Shown here in pieces: positions 35,812-45,073 of a stretch of DNA of 64,000 nucleotides. The notes under the pieces were generated by a model. The model was given only the letters and a program-made list of their open reading frames with translations. It had not been told where the DNA came from and did no database searches. Every line of letters starts with the position of its first letter. Position 1 is the first letter of the stretch. The position numbers and the translations under genes are program-made. Location: the NCBI GenBank assembly GCA_946546945.1, contig CAMNOU010000004.1, positions 62,001-126,000 on the forward strand, written 5' to 3'. The stretch comes from an uncultured Lachnospiraceae bacterium. GTDB taxonomy: Bacteria; Bacillota; Clostridia; Lachnospirales; Lachnospiraceae.

Positions 35812-38304
35812 TTACTCTCCAATCCCTTCTGTCCGGATGATGAATTTTACACTTCCGGTCATGCCATCCTTCAGTCCTGAAAAGGTTTGATAATTCCGGC
35901 CGGTCTCCAGAACCAGATCCACGCGGTCGAGGAGGGTTCTGACATCCCCGTCGTAGGTGTCTGTCAGCTTTTTAATTCCGTCTTCATCAAAACGGATCAG
36001 TCCGTCGCTCAGCTGATCGGCGCCGTTTTTCAGCTCTCCGGCACCATTTTTCAGAGCACTTCCCGAACTGTTCAGGGCATCTGCGCCTGCATTCAGACGG
36101 CCGCTTGCGGCTTGCAGGGTATCCGCCCCCGCATGCAGCGTATCCGTGCCCGCATGCAATGTATCCGCGCCGTTTTCTATGCGGCTTCCTGCAGCTTTCA
36201 GCGCATCCGCTCCGCTGTTCAATTCGGAACTGTTCTGATTCAGCGTATCCACCCCTTTCTTCAGTGTTTCTCCTTTCTGATTCAACGCGGACGCCCCTTC
36301 ATTCAGGCTCTCCACACCGTTCATCAGATCCGGCACACTGTCATTCAGGGTCGACATTCCGTCTGTCAGAGAGACAATGCCGCTCTGGTATATCTGGTCT
36401 ATTCCATTTTTCAGAGCATCCGCCCCCTCTGGCAGACCGCCCTGTTCGATCTGTGCGGCAATCGCGGATTTTGTGGATGCGATACTGTTTTGCGCGCCGG
36501 CTGCCGCACCCTGTTTCGCCGCCTCGGCCGCCATGCTGCCGACCTGCGAAGAGGTTCCCTGCGCTATTCCGGTAATCAGCTGCGCGGAGGTATCGCTGAT
36601 CTGTCCGGCAGATGCCTGTGTCATCTGTGCGGCAAAATTCTGAGCATCCGCTTCCAGCTGTCCTTCGATTCCCTGCTGCGCATAGGCCTCCTGATTGATC
36701 TGCACAAAAGCCGCAGCATAAGCGGCGCTCACCGCCTGCGTCATTCCGCCTTCGACCTGTGCCTGCAGATCTGAGCTTTGGGTAAGTGCACTCTCGTACT
36801 GCCCGGCTGCCTGTCCGGCGATTCCCTGATAGGTTTCCTGATCTTCGGCAAACATGGCCTCCACCTGGCTTGCTGCCTGCTGTTTTTCTTCCTCCGTCAA
36901 TCCGGCGTTCAAAGCAGTATCCAGCTGACGGATGCCCTCCGAGAGCCTTCCTGCTCCCTCCAGCAGTCCATTTTCACCTTCAAAATATCCCTGTGCCTGC
37001 GCAGCTCCCTTCGCGAGCTGATCCACGCCTTCAGACAGTGCTCCGGATTTTTCCGCAAGCTGCTGTGTTCCGGCTGCCACCTGTGCCACTCCGTTTGTAT
37101 AGGCATCCACTCCGTTTTTCACTTTGGAAACCCCGTCGGTGTAGCTTTGGATACCGCCTTGTAATTTCGATGCCCCTGCCGTATAACTCTGCAGTCCGTC
37201 TTTAAACGCTGCAAATCCGACCGCATATTTCTTCAAGCCATCTGTCAGTTCTGAAACTCCGCCGGTATAATTCTGTATGCCATCTTTGAGCACTGCTGCG
37301 CCATCCGTATAATCATTGATCCCATTCTGCAGCGTCTGCATGCCCTCTGCAAGCGTTCTGCCCCCGTTTGTCAGCTGATCTGAAGCGTCATCCAGCTCGT
37401 TCAGGGCATTTTCTACAGAGGACAGATCCACATTTTTGTCATAGTTCAGATCCTGCAGAATATCACTCATCAGCACCGTCATGATCATATCCACGGAAAA
37501 ATCGGTCACATCCGCTGAGATTTCTACATAATCCGGCACTTTAATTCCTTCCAGATCGTGACTGTCCAGCTGAAGACTGTCAGCAAGACCGGGAAACGCA
37601 TATCCGACGATCATATTCCGGCTGCCGTCACTGATGGCTTTCCCGTTTTCCACCTCAATATTCGTAAACCGGTCATTGAGCAGCATACCGGTAACGGCGG
37701 TAAAGGGCACATATACATCCCCTTCCTTTTCACGGTTCGTATAGTCCAGGCGGATTTTCACATGCCCGCTCTTTCCTTTGAGTTCCTCCGGCGTCATTTC
37801 TTTGCCATCCAGAAAGTAACTGATTTTCATATCAACGGGCAGCGCACGCTTTGTTTTCCCCTGATAATAAATATCCTTTCCATTCGCCTGCCAGCTGATC
37901 CGGCCGTCTTTCTCTCTGGAGAATGTCTCCTCTCCTTTCACGTTTTCGATTTCTTCCAGATCCGTAACATCCTCGATCACATCGCTTCCCGTGCTGTTTT
38001 TCAGCCAGTCACTGACGATGACATCATCCGGGGTCCCGGCTGCATCTGTCACCACGTACACCGTCTCTTCTTTTTCCGAAGACGAATCATCCCGTCCGGT
38101 CTGTCCCGTCAAAAGCCGGCTCAGGACAGACGCCTCCTCTTCTTTTTGCTCTTGAACATCTCCGCTGGTTTCTTCCAATGCATCCGGTTCATCTGATATT
38201 TTCTGCGCATACACATAATAGCCGCCGAAACTTCCTGCCGCGACAACCGCGCTGAGGGCACACGCGGCAATGCGAAGACTTCTTCTTGTTTTTAAGGATT
38301 TCAT
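35812..38304 (-). CDS. Secreted or membrane-anchored rod-like protein with repeated YT-G motifs, MMPL partner (YhgE/Pip-like)
   Basis: Protein of 830 aa with an N-terminal signal/anchor (LRIAACALSAVVAAGSFGGYYVYA), an acidic linker and a beta-rich region to about 300. A long low-complexity section (about 300-780) follows, built of short pseudo-repeats of the kind NGINDYTDGAAVLKDG, later Ala/Gln-rich. Similar Gly/Asn-spaced helical repeats occur in YhgE/Pip and MmpL-associated proteins. Its start overlaps the MMPL stop by 4 bp, so the two are translationally coupled and probably act as one exporter. No C-terminal TM is seen. Confidence 0.8.
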   Translation of the reverse strand: MKSLKTRRSLRIAACALSAVVAAGSFGGYYVYAQKISDEPDALEETSGDVQEQKEEEASVLSRLLTGQTGRDDSSSEKEETVYVVTDAAGTPDDVIVSDWLKNSTGSDVIEDVTDLEEIENVKGEETFSREKDGRISWQANGKDIYYQGKTKRALPVDMKISYFLDGKEMTPEELKGKSGHVKIRLDYTNREKEGDVYVPFTAVTGMLLNDRFTNIEVENGKAISDGSRNMIVGYAFPGLADSLQLDSHDLEGIKVPDYVEISADVTDFSVDMIMTVLMSDILQDLNYDKNVDLSSVENALNELDDASDQLTNGGRTLAEGMQTLQNGINDYTDGAAVLKDGIQNYTGGVSELTDGLKKYAVGFAAFKDGLQSYTAGASKLQGGIQSYTDGVSKVKNGVDAYTNGVAQVAAGTQQLAEKSGALSEGVDQLAKGAAQAQGYFEGENGLLEGAGRLSEGIRQLDTALNAGLTEEEKQQAASQVEAMFAEDQETYQGIAGQAAGQYESALTQSSDLQAQVEGGMTQAVSAAYAAAFVQINQEAYAQQGIEGQLEADAQNFAAQMTQASAGQISDTSAQLITGIAQGTSSQVGSMAAEAAKQGAAAGAQNSIASTKSAIAAQIEQGGLPEGADALKNGIDQIYQSGIVSLTDGMSTLNDSVPDLMNGVESLNEGASALNQKGETLKKGVDTLNQNSSELNSGADALKAAGSRIENGADTLHAGTDTLHAGADTLQAASGRLNAGADALNSSGSALKNGAGELKNGADQLSDGLIRFDEDGIKKLTDTYDGDVRTLLDRVDLVLETGRNYQTFSGLKDGMTGSVKFIIRTEGIGE

Positions 38305-40415
38305 GATATCTTCTCCCTTCCACTACATTTCAAATAACTGCTCTTCTTCGTTGTTCGTACAAATCCGGCGCTGGTGGCACAGATCACTTTATCAAAAATC
38401 ATATACATTCCCGGCAATACCAGGATTACCACTGCCATGCTGATCAGTGCCCCGCGGGACATCAGTGTGCAGAGCGAGCTGATCATATCAATGTTCGAAT
38501 ACAGCCCCACTCCGAACGTTGCGGCAAAAAAGCTCAGCGCACTGACCACAATGGAATGCGAAGAGGCGGAAACCGTTTCACGCACCGCATCTCTTTTCTC
38601 TGCTCCTGCTCTTCGGGCTTTCTTGTAATTGTTCGTCATCAGGATCGCGTAGTCCACAGTCGCGCCAAGCTGGATCGTGCCGATGACGACAGAGGCAATA
38701 AAGGGCAGCGACGCCCCGGTATAGAAGGGGATTCCCATATTCAGGTAAATCGCGAATTCAATCACCGCCACCAGAATTACCGGAAGCGAGATGGAGCGGA
38801 ACACCAGTGCAATAATAATAAAAACAGCCACAATCGATACCGCGCTTACCACCTTAAAATCTTTATTTGTGATCGTAATCAGATCTTTGGTGCACGGCGC
38901 CTCTCCAATCAGCATCGCATTCGCGTCATACTCTTTCACGATCTTATTGATGGCATCGATCTGGGCATTCACCTCGTCCGAAGCCGTCTTATATTCTGAC
39001 GGAATCAGGATCATCTGATACTCATCATTCATCAGGACTTCCCGCAGTGAATCGGGAAGCATCTCCTTCGGGAAAGAAGCCCCGACCAGACTGTCCATCC
39101 CGATCGCGCCTTTTACGCCATCGACCTGATCGATGCGCTCGATCATCTGACCGGCATCTTTTGCCTTCAGCCGGCTGTCTGTCAGAAGAATGTGTGTCGC
39201 ATTCATGTCAAATTCTTCGTCCAGTTTTTTGTTAGCCGCAAAGCTTTGCAGATCCTCCGGAAGTGTGCCAGCCAGATCATAGTAGACATTTGTATGGGTC
39301 TGCCCGTAAATGGCCGGCGCAAGCAAAAGAAGGAAAGCCGCCAGGAAGACCGGGAAGCGCTTCACCACAAAACCGGCAATTTTCCCGACATCCGGAAGGA
39401 TTGCCCGGTGTCTGGTCTTTTCCAGCGCTTTATCAAAAATCAGGATCATGGATGGAAGAATCGTTACACAGCCGATGACGCCCAAGATCACTCCTTTCGC
39501 CATCACGATTCCCAGATCCAGGCCGAGTGTAAAACTCATAAAGCAAAGAGCAATAAACCCGGCCACCGTCGTGATCGAACTGCCGACCACTGAGCCAAAG
39601 GTCCGCGCAATTGCCTGTGCCATTGCTTCCTGATGATCATCCGGCCACTGCTTTTTACAGTCTTCATAGCTGTGCCACAGGAAGATTGAATAATCCATCG
39701 TGACTCCGAGCTGCAGCACTGCGCTCAGAGCCTGCGTCACATAGGAAATTTCCCCTTTGAAAATATTGGTTCCCATGTTATAGACGATAACGATTCCGAT
39801 ACTTATGAGGAAAAAGAACGGAATCAGCCACGAGTCCATGGTGAGGGACAGAACAATCAGTGACAAAATAACGGCCAGGATCACATAGACCGGTACTTCC
39901 CGGTCGGACATTTCCCGGATATCGAGAACAACCGCAGACATGCCGCTGACAAAACACTGTTCGCCGGACAGCGACCGGATTTCATCCACAGCCTGCATCG
40001 TCTCATCGGCAGACATCGTGGTATCATACAGGACAAACATCAGGGTACCTTCCTCGCTGAAGAACACATCCTGTATCTTTTGCGGAAGCATCTCCGGGGG
40101 GATTGACAGGTCCGCGATACTGTCATACCACAGAACCGATTTTACATGATCGACCTGTTCGATCTGTTTTTTCAGTTTACTGACATCCTTGTTCGGCATA
40201 CCGTTCACCACAAGCGTGGAAAACGCGCCTGTGCCGAATTCCTCCACCAGAATATCCTGTCCCTCCATGGTCTCGATATCCGAGGGCAGATAGGACAGTA
40301 TGTCATAATTCACTCTTGTGTGCAGATATCCCAGGCCCGCAGGAATCAGAAGGATCAGCGCTGCCAGAAAGATCAGAACACGCATTTTTACAATTCTTCT
40401 ACCAAATCTAAGCAT
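38301..40415 (-). CDS. MMPL-family (RND superfamily) transporter
   Basis: Integral membrane exporter of 704 aa with two MMPL halves. Each half has one TM, an extracytoplasmic loop and a five-helix block. Halves begin at MLRFGRRIVKMRVLIFLAAL and near FVVKRFPVFLAAFLLLLAP. Conserved blocks are LQLGVTMDYSIFLWHSYEDC and IQLGATVDYAILMTNNYK, the proton-relay helix 4 region in each half. Members export lipids, peptides or drugs. AAGGG lies 8 nt before the ATG. A TetR gene lies just upstream and the rod-like partner downstream. Confidence 0.92.
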   Translation of the reverse strand: MLRFGRRIVKMRVLIFLAALILLIPAGLGYLHTRVNYDILSYLPSDIETMEGQDILVEEFGTGAFSTLVVNGMPNKDVSKLKKQIEQVDHVKSVLWYDSIADLSIPPEMLPQKIQDVFFSEEGTLMFVLYDTTMSADETMQAVDEIRSLSGEQCFVSGMSAVVLDIREMSDREVPVYVILAVILSLIVLSLTMDSWLIPFFFLISIGIVIVYNMGTNIFKGEISYVTQALSAVLQLGVTMDYSIFLWHSYEDCKKQWPDDHQEAMAQAIARTFGSVVGSSITTVAGFIALCFMSFTLGLDLGIVMAKGVILGVIGCVTILPSMILIFDKALEKTRHRAILPDVGKIAGFVVKRFPVFLAAFLLLLAPAIYGQTHTNVYYDLAGTLPEDLQSFAANKKLDEEFDMNATHILLTDSRLKAKDAGQMIERIDQVDGVKGAIGMDSLVGASFPKEMLPDSLREVLMNDEYQMILIPSEYKTASDEVNAQIDAINKIVKEYDANAMLIGEAPCTKDLITITNKDFKVVSAVSIVAVFIIIALVFRSISLPVILVAVIEFAIYLNMGIPFYTGASLPFIASVVIGTIQLGATVDYAILMTNNYKKARRAGAEKRDAVRETVSASSHSIVVSALSFFAATFGVGLYSNIDMISSLCTLMSRGALISMAVVILVLPGMYMIFDKVICATSAGFVRTTKKSSYLKCSGREKIS

Positions 40416-40468
40416 TTTTACATCCCTTTTTCTTTTTTGTTTCTCAAGAATAGAAAAAAAGATCAGAT

Positions 40469-40494
40469 ATTACAATATCCAATCTTTTTGTAAT
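40469..40494. promoter_or_regulatory. Candidate TetR operator in front of the MMPL operon
   Basis: ATTACAA (40469-40475) and TTGTAAT (40488-40494) form an inverted repeat with a 12-nt centre. It lies just downstream of the predicted start site and 54 bp before the MMPL start codon. The neighbouring TetR gene makes it the natural ligand, by inference. Confidence 0.45.
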
Positions 40495-40504
40495 GTAACT
40501 GTTT

Positions 40505-40533
40505 TCTATACTTTTTCGGGGCAAATGATTCAA
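40505..40533 (-). promoter_or_regulatory. Candidate promoter of the MMPL operon
   Basis: On the minus strand, TTGAAT (40533-40528), a 17-nt spacer and TATAGA (40510-40505). Confidence 0.5.
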
Positions 40534-40611
40534 TATGGTAAACAGGGGATTCTGATTGTATCACGCAAAGCTACATTTCCTCTGATGTGTAACATGTACC
40601 CTATATATTTG

Positions 40612-40673
40612 TAATTCAAGTCTCGCTCGCGAGACTTAGCGCGGAATTCGGGTCAGCGTCAGCTGACATCTTC
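40612..40673. repeat. 62-nt palindromic intergenic repeat, copy 1
   Basis: Matches the reverse complement of 63160-63221 at 59 of 62 positions. It contains the near-perfect palindrome AAGTCTCGCTCGCGAGACTT and the palindrome GTCAGCTGAC. It abuts and just touches the TetR stop codon. See copy 2 for the comparison. Confidence 0.85.
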
Positions 40674-41244
40674 AGGAATGATCCATGTCCTGCAGCACAT
40701 CGGCCAGAGAACGCGTGATCATAAAGTTGTAGACCTCCAGAAGTTCGGTCGGGGAGATTTCCATGCCGCTCTGAATCCAGGTCATCACGATATACGCCAT
40801 GGACCTGGAATAATAGTCCGCCAGTCTGTCCGGCGTCAGCCACTTATTTTTCAGTTCCTTATCCTTCATCCTCTCCTTGATCATCCCGCTTAACAAAGCC
40901 CGGATCCCCGTCTCTACCATGTTGTTCAGGGAGTTCTGTCCTTCCATCCGGGCCGCATGCATATAAAAATTCTTTTCTTTTTCTATATTAAAGAAAATGA
41001 GCATCATAGCCTCGTTGATCATGCCGTTCGCGATCAGCGGCTGCGCCGGCACCAGTATTTCCTGTACCAGAATCCATTCCAGCAGATTATATTTGTCAGT
41101 GAAATGCCGGTAAAAAGTAGGGCGTGTCACCCCCGCCTTATCTGTAATCTGTTTAATTGTAATTTTGTCAATCTGCTGCCGGCAGGCCAGCTCCTTAAAG
41201 CTTTCCGCCAGGAGTTTATCTACCGGAATTTTACTTGATTCCAT
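40672..41244 (-). CDS. TetR/AcrR-family transcriptional regulator
   Basis: DNA-binding regulator of 190 aa. The N-terminal HTH is ITIKQITDKAGVTRPTFYRHFTDK (about 24-47), with a recognition helix typical of TetR proteins that control efflux. The C-terminal ligand domain is all-alpha. GAGGTG lies 5 nt before the ATG. It is in the same direction as, and upstream of, the MMPL operon and divergent from the ABC exporter genes, so it may control either or both. Confidence 0.92.
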   Translation of the reverse strand: MESSKIPVDKLLAESFKELACRQQIDKITIKQITDKAGVTRPTFYRHFTDKYNLLEWILVQEILVPAQPLIANGMINEAMMLIFFNIEKEKNFYMHAARMEGQNSLNNMVETGIRALLSGMIKERMKDKELKNKWLTPDRLADYYSRSMAYIVMTWIQSGMEISPTELLEVYNFMITRSLADVLQDMDHS

Positions 41245-41360
41245 TCTGTCACCTCTGTTTTTCTCTGATAGAACTCATTATATACCTGCGCGCCGTTTCT
41301 GTGAAGTCCCGCATGTCTGCCCTTCCTCCTTCTGCCGGAAAAGAAGTTCTTCTCAGGGAC

Positions 41361-41388
41361 TTGCAATTCCATATAAATATGATAGAAT
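41361..41388 (+). promoter_or_regulatory. Candidate promoter of the heterodimeric ABC exporter (possibly leaderless)
   Basis: TTGCAA (41361-41366), a 16-nt spacer and TAGAAT (41383-41388). The ATG of the first exporter gene is at 41398, only about 9 nt after the -10 box, and no Shine-Dalgarno sequence precedes it. Confidence 0.55.
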
Positions 41389-41397
41389 ATACAAACT

Positions 41398-43227
41398 ATG
41401 AATAATACAAGTACTTTTACAAATCAAACCAGAAAATCAGATATGATATTCCGCTTCCTGAAAGGGGCGAAGCTGTACTTTGTCATTGCCGCCATTTTCT
41501 CGTGTGCATCTTCCCTGGCAGAAATGATCCGGCCAAAGATTATCGAGTACACAATCGACGGTATTTTGCGAAACAATACAAAAGCGATGCCTTCCTTTCT
41601 CACGCAGTGGATGTCAGAAATGGGCGGCATCGCTTTTTTGCGCTCTCATCTGTGGCTTGCCGCCGCGGCCGTTATCGTCACTTCTCTGCTTGCGGTCGTT
41701 CTGCGCTATATTTATCACATGAGCGTTGTAAAGGGCGGAGAACAGTTTGTCCGCCGGATGAGAGATGAACTGTTCGGGCACATTGAGCGTCTGTCTGCGG
41801 AGTGGCACAGCTCACACCAGACCGGCGATGTCATTCAGCGGTGCACCTCCGATGTGGAAAGCGTGAAGACCTTCCTTTCCGAGCATCTGGTGAACCTGTT
41901 TTCCATGCTGGTGACCATCGCCTTCTCCCTGTTTTTCATGTTCCGGATCAGCTGGCAGCTGGCGCTCATCGCTCTGGTCAGCATCCCCGTGATCGTCAGT
42001 ATCTCTCTCTGGTTCCATCACGGAATCACTGAGAATTTCCGTGCCTGTGATGAGAACGAGGGCGCGCTGTCCAGTATCGCGCAGGAAAATCTGACAGGAG
42101 TCCGCGTGGTACGCGCCTTCGGGAAAGAGCGCGCCGAACAGAAACGCTTTGATCAACAGAACAGGACCGTTACCATGCATTGGGTAAAGCTCGGGAAACT
42201 GTTCACGATCTATTTCTTTTTCATCGATCTGATCAGCGGTCTGATCATGCTGGGCATCCTGGCATTCGGCGTTGTCATGTGTGTCCGCGGCAATCTCACC
42301 GTCGGTGCCCTGCTGGCGATTCTGTCTTATATGACGATGCTGCTGCGGCCCGTCCGTTCCATGGGACGTGTCTTAAGTGAAATGAGCAAGACCGGTGTTT
42401 CCATTCAGCGTATTTATGAGATCATGTGCGCCGCACCGGAAACAGATGATCCCGATGCCGTCGAAGCCCCCATGGACCGTGACATCGTCTTTGAACACGT
42501 CACTTTTTCCTACCCTGATCAGCCAAAGCTGCTGGATGATGTCAGCTTTACGATTCCGGCAGGTTCCACACTCGGAATCCTCGGAGCGACCGGCAGCGGG
42601 AAAAGCACACTTGCACAGCTTTTAACACGCTTCTGGAAACTTCCTGCTGAAAACGGGCGGATCACCGTGGGCGGCACAGACCTGCAGAAAATGCCCGCTT
42701 CCTGGGTCAGAAAAAATATCGGCTATGTGATGCAGGAGCCCTATCTGTTCAGCAGGAGCATTGCGGAGAACATCGGTATCACACAGGATGAGGCCGACAG
42801 CGACAGCATCCGGAAAGCTGCTGACATGGCCGTTCTCTCAGATGCAGTCGAGCATTTCCCGAAGGGCTTTGACACCTTTGTCGGAGAGCGCGGCGTGACG
42901 CTCTCAGGAGGCCAGAAACAGCGGACTGCCATTGCGCGCGCCCTCTCACAGCACACGCCGATCCTTATTTTCGACGACTCTCTCTCTGCTGTCGATGCGG
43001 AGACAGACGCCGCCATCCGTGCAAACCTGAAGGCCTCCACCGGCCATTCTACCGTGATTCTGATCAGCCACCGGATCACCACCCTGATGGCAGCAGATCA
43101 GATTCTGGTTTTAAAAGACGGAAAAATCGCGGACAGGGGCACCCATGAAGAACTGTCCGGCCGTCCCGGACTCTATCAGACAATCTGCGGCATACAGCTG
43201 GGAAAGGAGGAATTGTCCAATGAATGA
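41398..43227 (+). CDS. Heterodimeric ABC exporter, subunit 1 (degenerate Walker B)
   Basis: Six TMs in about residues 25-330 are followed by an ATPase domain, 609 aa. Walker A is GATGSGKST and the signature is the canonical LSGGQKQR. Walker B ends IFDD in place of the usual DE, so the catalytic Glu is replaced by Asp. Switch His is in VILISHRIT. With subunit 2 this gives one consensus and one degenerate nucleotide site, as in BmrCD- or TM287/288-type multidrug exporters. It overlaps subunit 2 by 8 bp. No ribosome-binding site is seen before the ATG. Confidence 0.92.
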   Translation: MNNTSTFTNQTRKSDMIFRFLKGAKLYFVIAAIFSCASSLAEMIRPKIIEYTIDGILRNNTKAMPSFLTQWMSEMGGIAFLRSHLWLAAAAVIVTSLLAVVLRYIYHMSVVKGGEQFVRRMRDELFGHIERLSAEWHSSHQTGDVIQRCTSDVESVKTFLSEHLVNLFSMLVTIAFSLFFMFRISWQLALIALVSIPVIVSISLWFHHGITENFRACDENEGALSSIAQENLTGVRVVRAFGKERAEQKRFDQQNRTVTMHWVKLGKLFTIYFFFIDLISGLIMLGILAFGVVMCVRGNLTVGALLAILSYMTMLLRPVRSMGRVLSEMSKTGVSIQRIYEIMCAAPETDDPDAVEAPMDRDIVFEHVTFSYPDQPKLLDDVSFTIPAGSTLGILGATGSGKSTLAQLLTRFWKLPAENGRITVGGTDLQKMPASWVRKNIGYVMQEPYLFSRSIAENIGITQDEADSDSIRKAADMAVLSDAVEHFPKGFDTFVGERGVTLSGGQKQRTAIARALSQHTPILIFDDSLSAVDAETDAAIRANLKASTGHSTVILISHRITTLMAADQILVLKDGKIADRGTHEELSGRPGLYQTICGIQLGKEELSNE

Positions 43228-45073
43228 AAAAACGAACCATGACAAGATTACACATCTGAAATACTTTGGCATTCCTCAAATCTGGAAATTTGCGAAGCCG
43301 CATAAAAAAATGATTATCATCGTGCTGATTACCATGGGCATCAGCAGTCTGATCGACATCATACTGCCGCTGTTTCAGAATTATGCGATCAACCATTATA
43401 TCGGCCTGAACACGCTGGATACCCTCCCGGTTATGGTCACAGGTTATGTCGCACTGCTTCTGGTCTATGGCCTCGTGACATCCATCGGCGTATTTGTCGC
43501 CAGCAAGACCGAGGTCATCGTAGACCAGGATATCCGGCAGGCCTGTTTTGACCATGTACAGACCCTTTCTTTCAGTTATTTCAATCAGAACAGCGTCGGA
43601 TACATCCATTCCAGGATCATCTCTGATCCGAACAAGATCGGCATGATCACCAGCTGGGGACTTTTGGACGCAGCATCGACCATCGTCTATCTGATTGGTA
43701 TCTTTGTGTCCATGTTCCTCCTGAATCCGAAGCTTGGCCTGCTGCTGCTCATTGTACTGCCGCTGGAAATTCTGGCGACTGCCTGGTTTTCACGCAGAGT
43801 CACCAGAGAAAACCGTGTCGTACGTGAGTTGAACAGTGTCATTACCGGCAATTTCAATGAGGGGATCACCGGAGCAAAGACCATCAAATCCCTGGTTATT
43901 GAAGACAAGATGCAGCGGGACTTCGAAAAAGATACCTCAGCCATGCGCGCCGCTTCGATCCGGGCCGGACGCTATCAGGCACTCTTTCGCGGAACCATCG
44001 TTTTCTTCTCCAGCATTGCCCTGGCGCTCGTGCTCTGGAGAGGCGGCATCCTTCATCTGGAAGGACTTCTCCTTCTCGGAAATCTTGCCGTCTTCATGAA
44101 CTACGCGACATCCATGAGCGCCTACGTGCAGGACCTGGTCAATGTGATCGGGGAATTGATTCACTCCCAGGTCAATATTGAGCGTATCGAAAACCTGTTA
44201 AATACAACATCCGATGTGAATGACACACCGGAAGTGATTGAAAAATACGGCGACTCCTTTTCCCCGAAAAAAGAGAACTGGGAACCGCTGCATGGAGATA
44301 TCGAGTTTAAAGATGTGACCTTCCGCTACCCGGACGGTGAGGAAAATGTGCTGGAGCATTTTAATCTGAAGGTGCCCCAGGGTTCCATGGTCGCCATCGT
44401 TGGCGAGACCGGCGCCGGGAAGAGCACGCTGGTCAATCTGGTCTGCCGCTTCTTCGAACCGACCGGCGGCCAGATCCTCATTGACGGAAAGGATGCGCGG
44501 GAACGCAGCCAGCTCTGGCTTCACAGCCATATCGGCTATGTTCTCCAGACCCCTCATCTGTTCTCCGGAACGGTTCTGGAAAACCTGCAATACGGGAATG
44601 AAAATGCTTCCATGGAAGAAATCGAGACAGCCATACGGCGTGTCAACGCGGAACCTGTCATTGCACGTATGGAAAAGGGATATGATACCGATGTCGGGGA
44701 AGGCGGCGATTTGCTTTCCACCGGGGAGAAACAGCTGTTAAGCTTTGCCCGTGCCCTGCTCGCGGATCCCAGGATCCTGATTCTGGATGAAGCGACCAGC
44801 AGCGTAGACACACTCACGGAAAAAGCCATCCAGGAGGCGATTCTGACCGTAACAAAGGGCCGCACCAGCTTCATGATCGCCCACCGCCTCTCTACCATCC
44901 GGGATGCCGATGTCATCCTCGTCATGAAAGACGGAAAAATCATCGAGCAGGGAACACATCATTCCCTGCTCGCACAAAAAGGATATTATTACCGTCTGCA
45001 TCATCAGCAATTTATGGAAGACGCTGTATCGGAGCACCTTGCCGTCTCCAAACCATCACATATGCCAGTATGA
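43220..45073 (+). CDS. Heterodimeric ABC exporter, subunit 2
   Basis: ABC exporter half of 617 aa with six TMs and an ATPase domain. Walker A is GETGAGKST and Walker B ILILDEATSSVD keeps the catalytic Glu, but the signature is LSTGEKQL rather than LSGGQ. That complements subunit 1, since the consensus site forms from this Walker B and the subunit 1 signature. The ATG at 43220 has AAAGGAGG 9 nt upstream inside the end of subunit 1. An in-frame Met 25 codons earlier was rejected. Its 3' end overlaps the convergent MATE gene by 62 bp. Confidence 0.93.
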   Translation: MNEKTNHDKITHLKYFGIPQIWKFAKPHKKMIIIVLITMGISSLIDIILPLFQNYAINHYIGLNTLDTLPVMVTGYVALLLVYGLVTSIGVFVASKTEVIVDQDIRQACFDHVQTLSFSYFNQNSVGYIHSRIISDPNKIGMITSWGLLDAASTIVYLIGIFVSMFLLNPKLGLLLLIVLPLEILATAWFSRRVTRENRVVRELNSVITGNFNEGITGAKTIKSLVIEDKMQRDFEKDTSAMRAASIRAGRYQALFRGTIVFFSSIALALVLWRGGILHLEGLLLLGNLAVFMNYATSMSAYVQDLVNVIGELIHSQVNIERIENLLNTTSDVNDTPEVIEKYGDSFSPKKENWEPLHGDIEFKDVTFRYPDGEENVLEHFNLKVPQGSMVAIVGETGAGKSTLVNLVCRFFEPTGGQILIDGKDARERSQLWLHSHIGYVLQTPHLFSGTVLENLQYGNENASMEEIETAIRRVNAEPVIARMEKGYDTDVGEGGDLLSTGEKQLLSFARALLADPRILILDEATSSVDTLTEKAIQEAILTVTKGRTSFMIAHRLSTIRDADVILVMKDGKIIEQGTHHSLLAQKGYYYRLHHQQFMEDAVSEHLAVSKPSHMPV

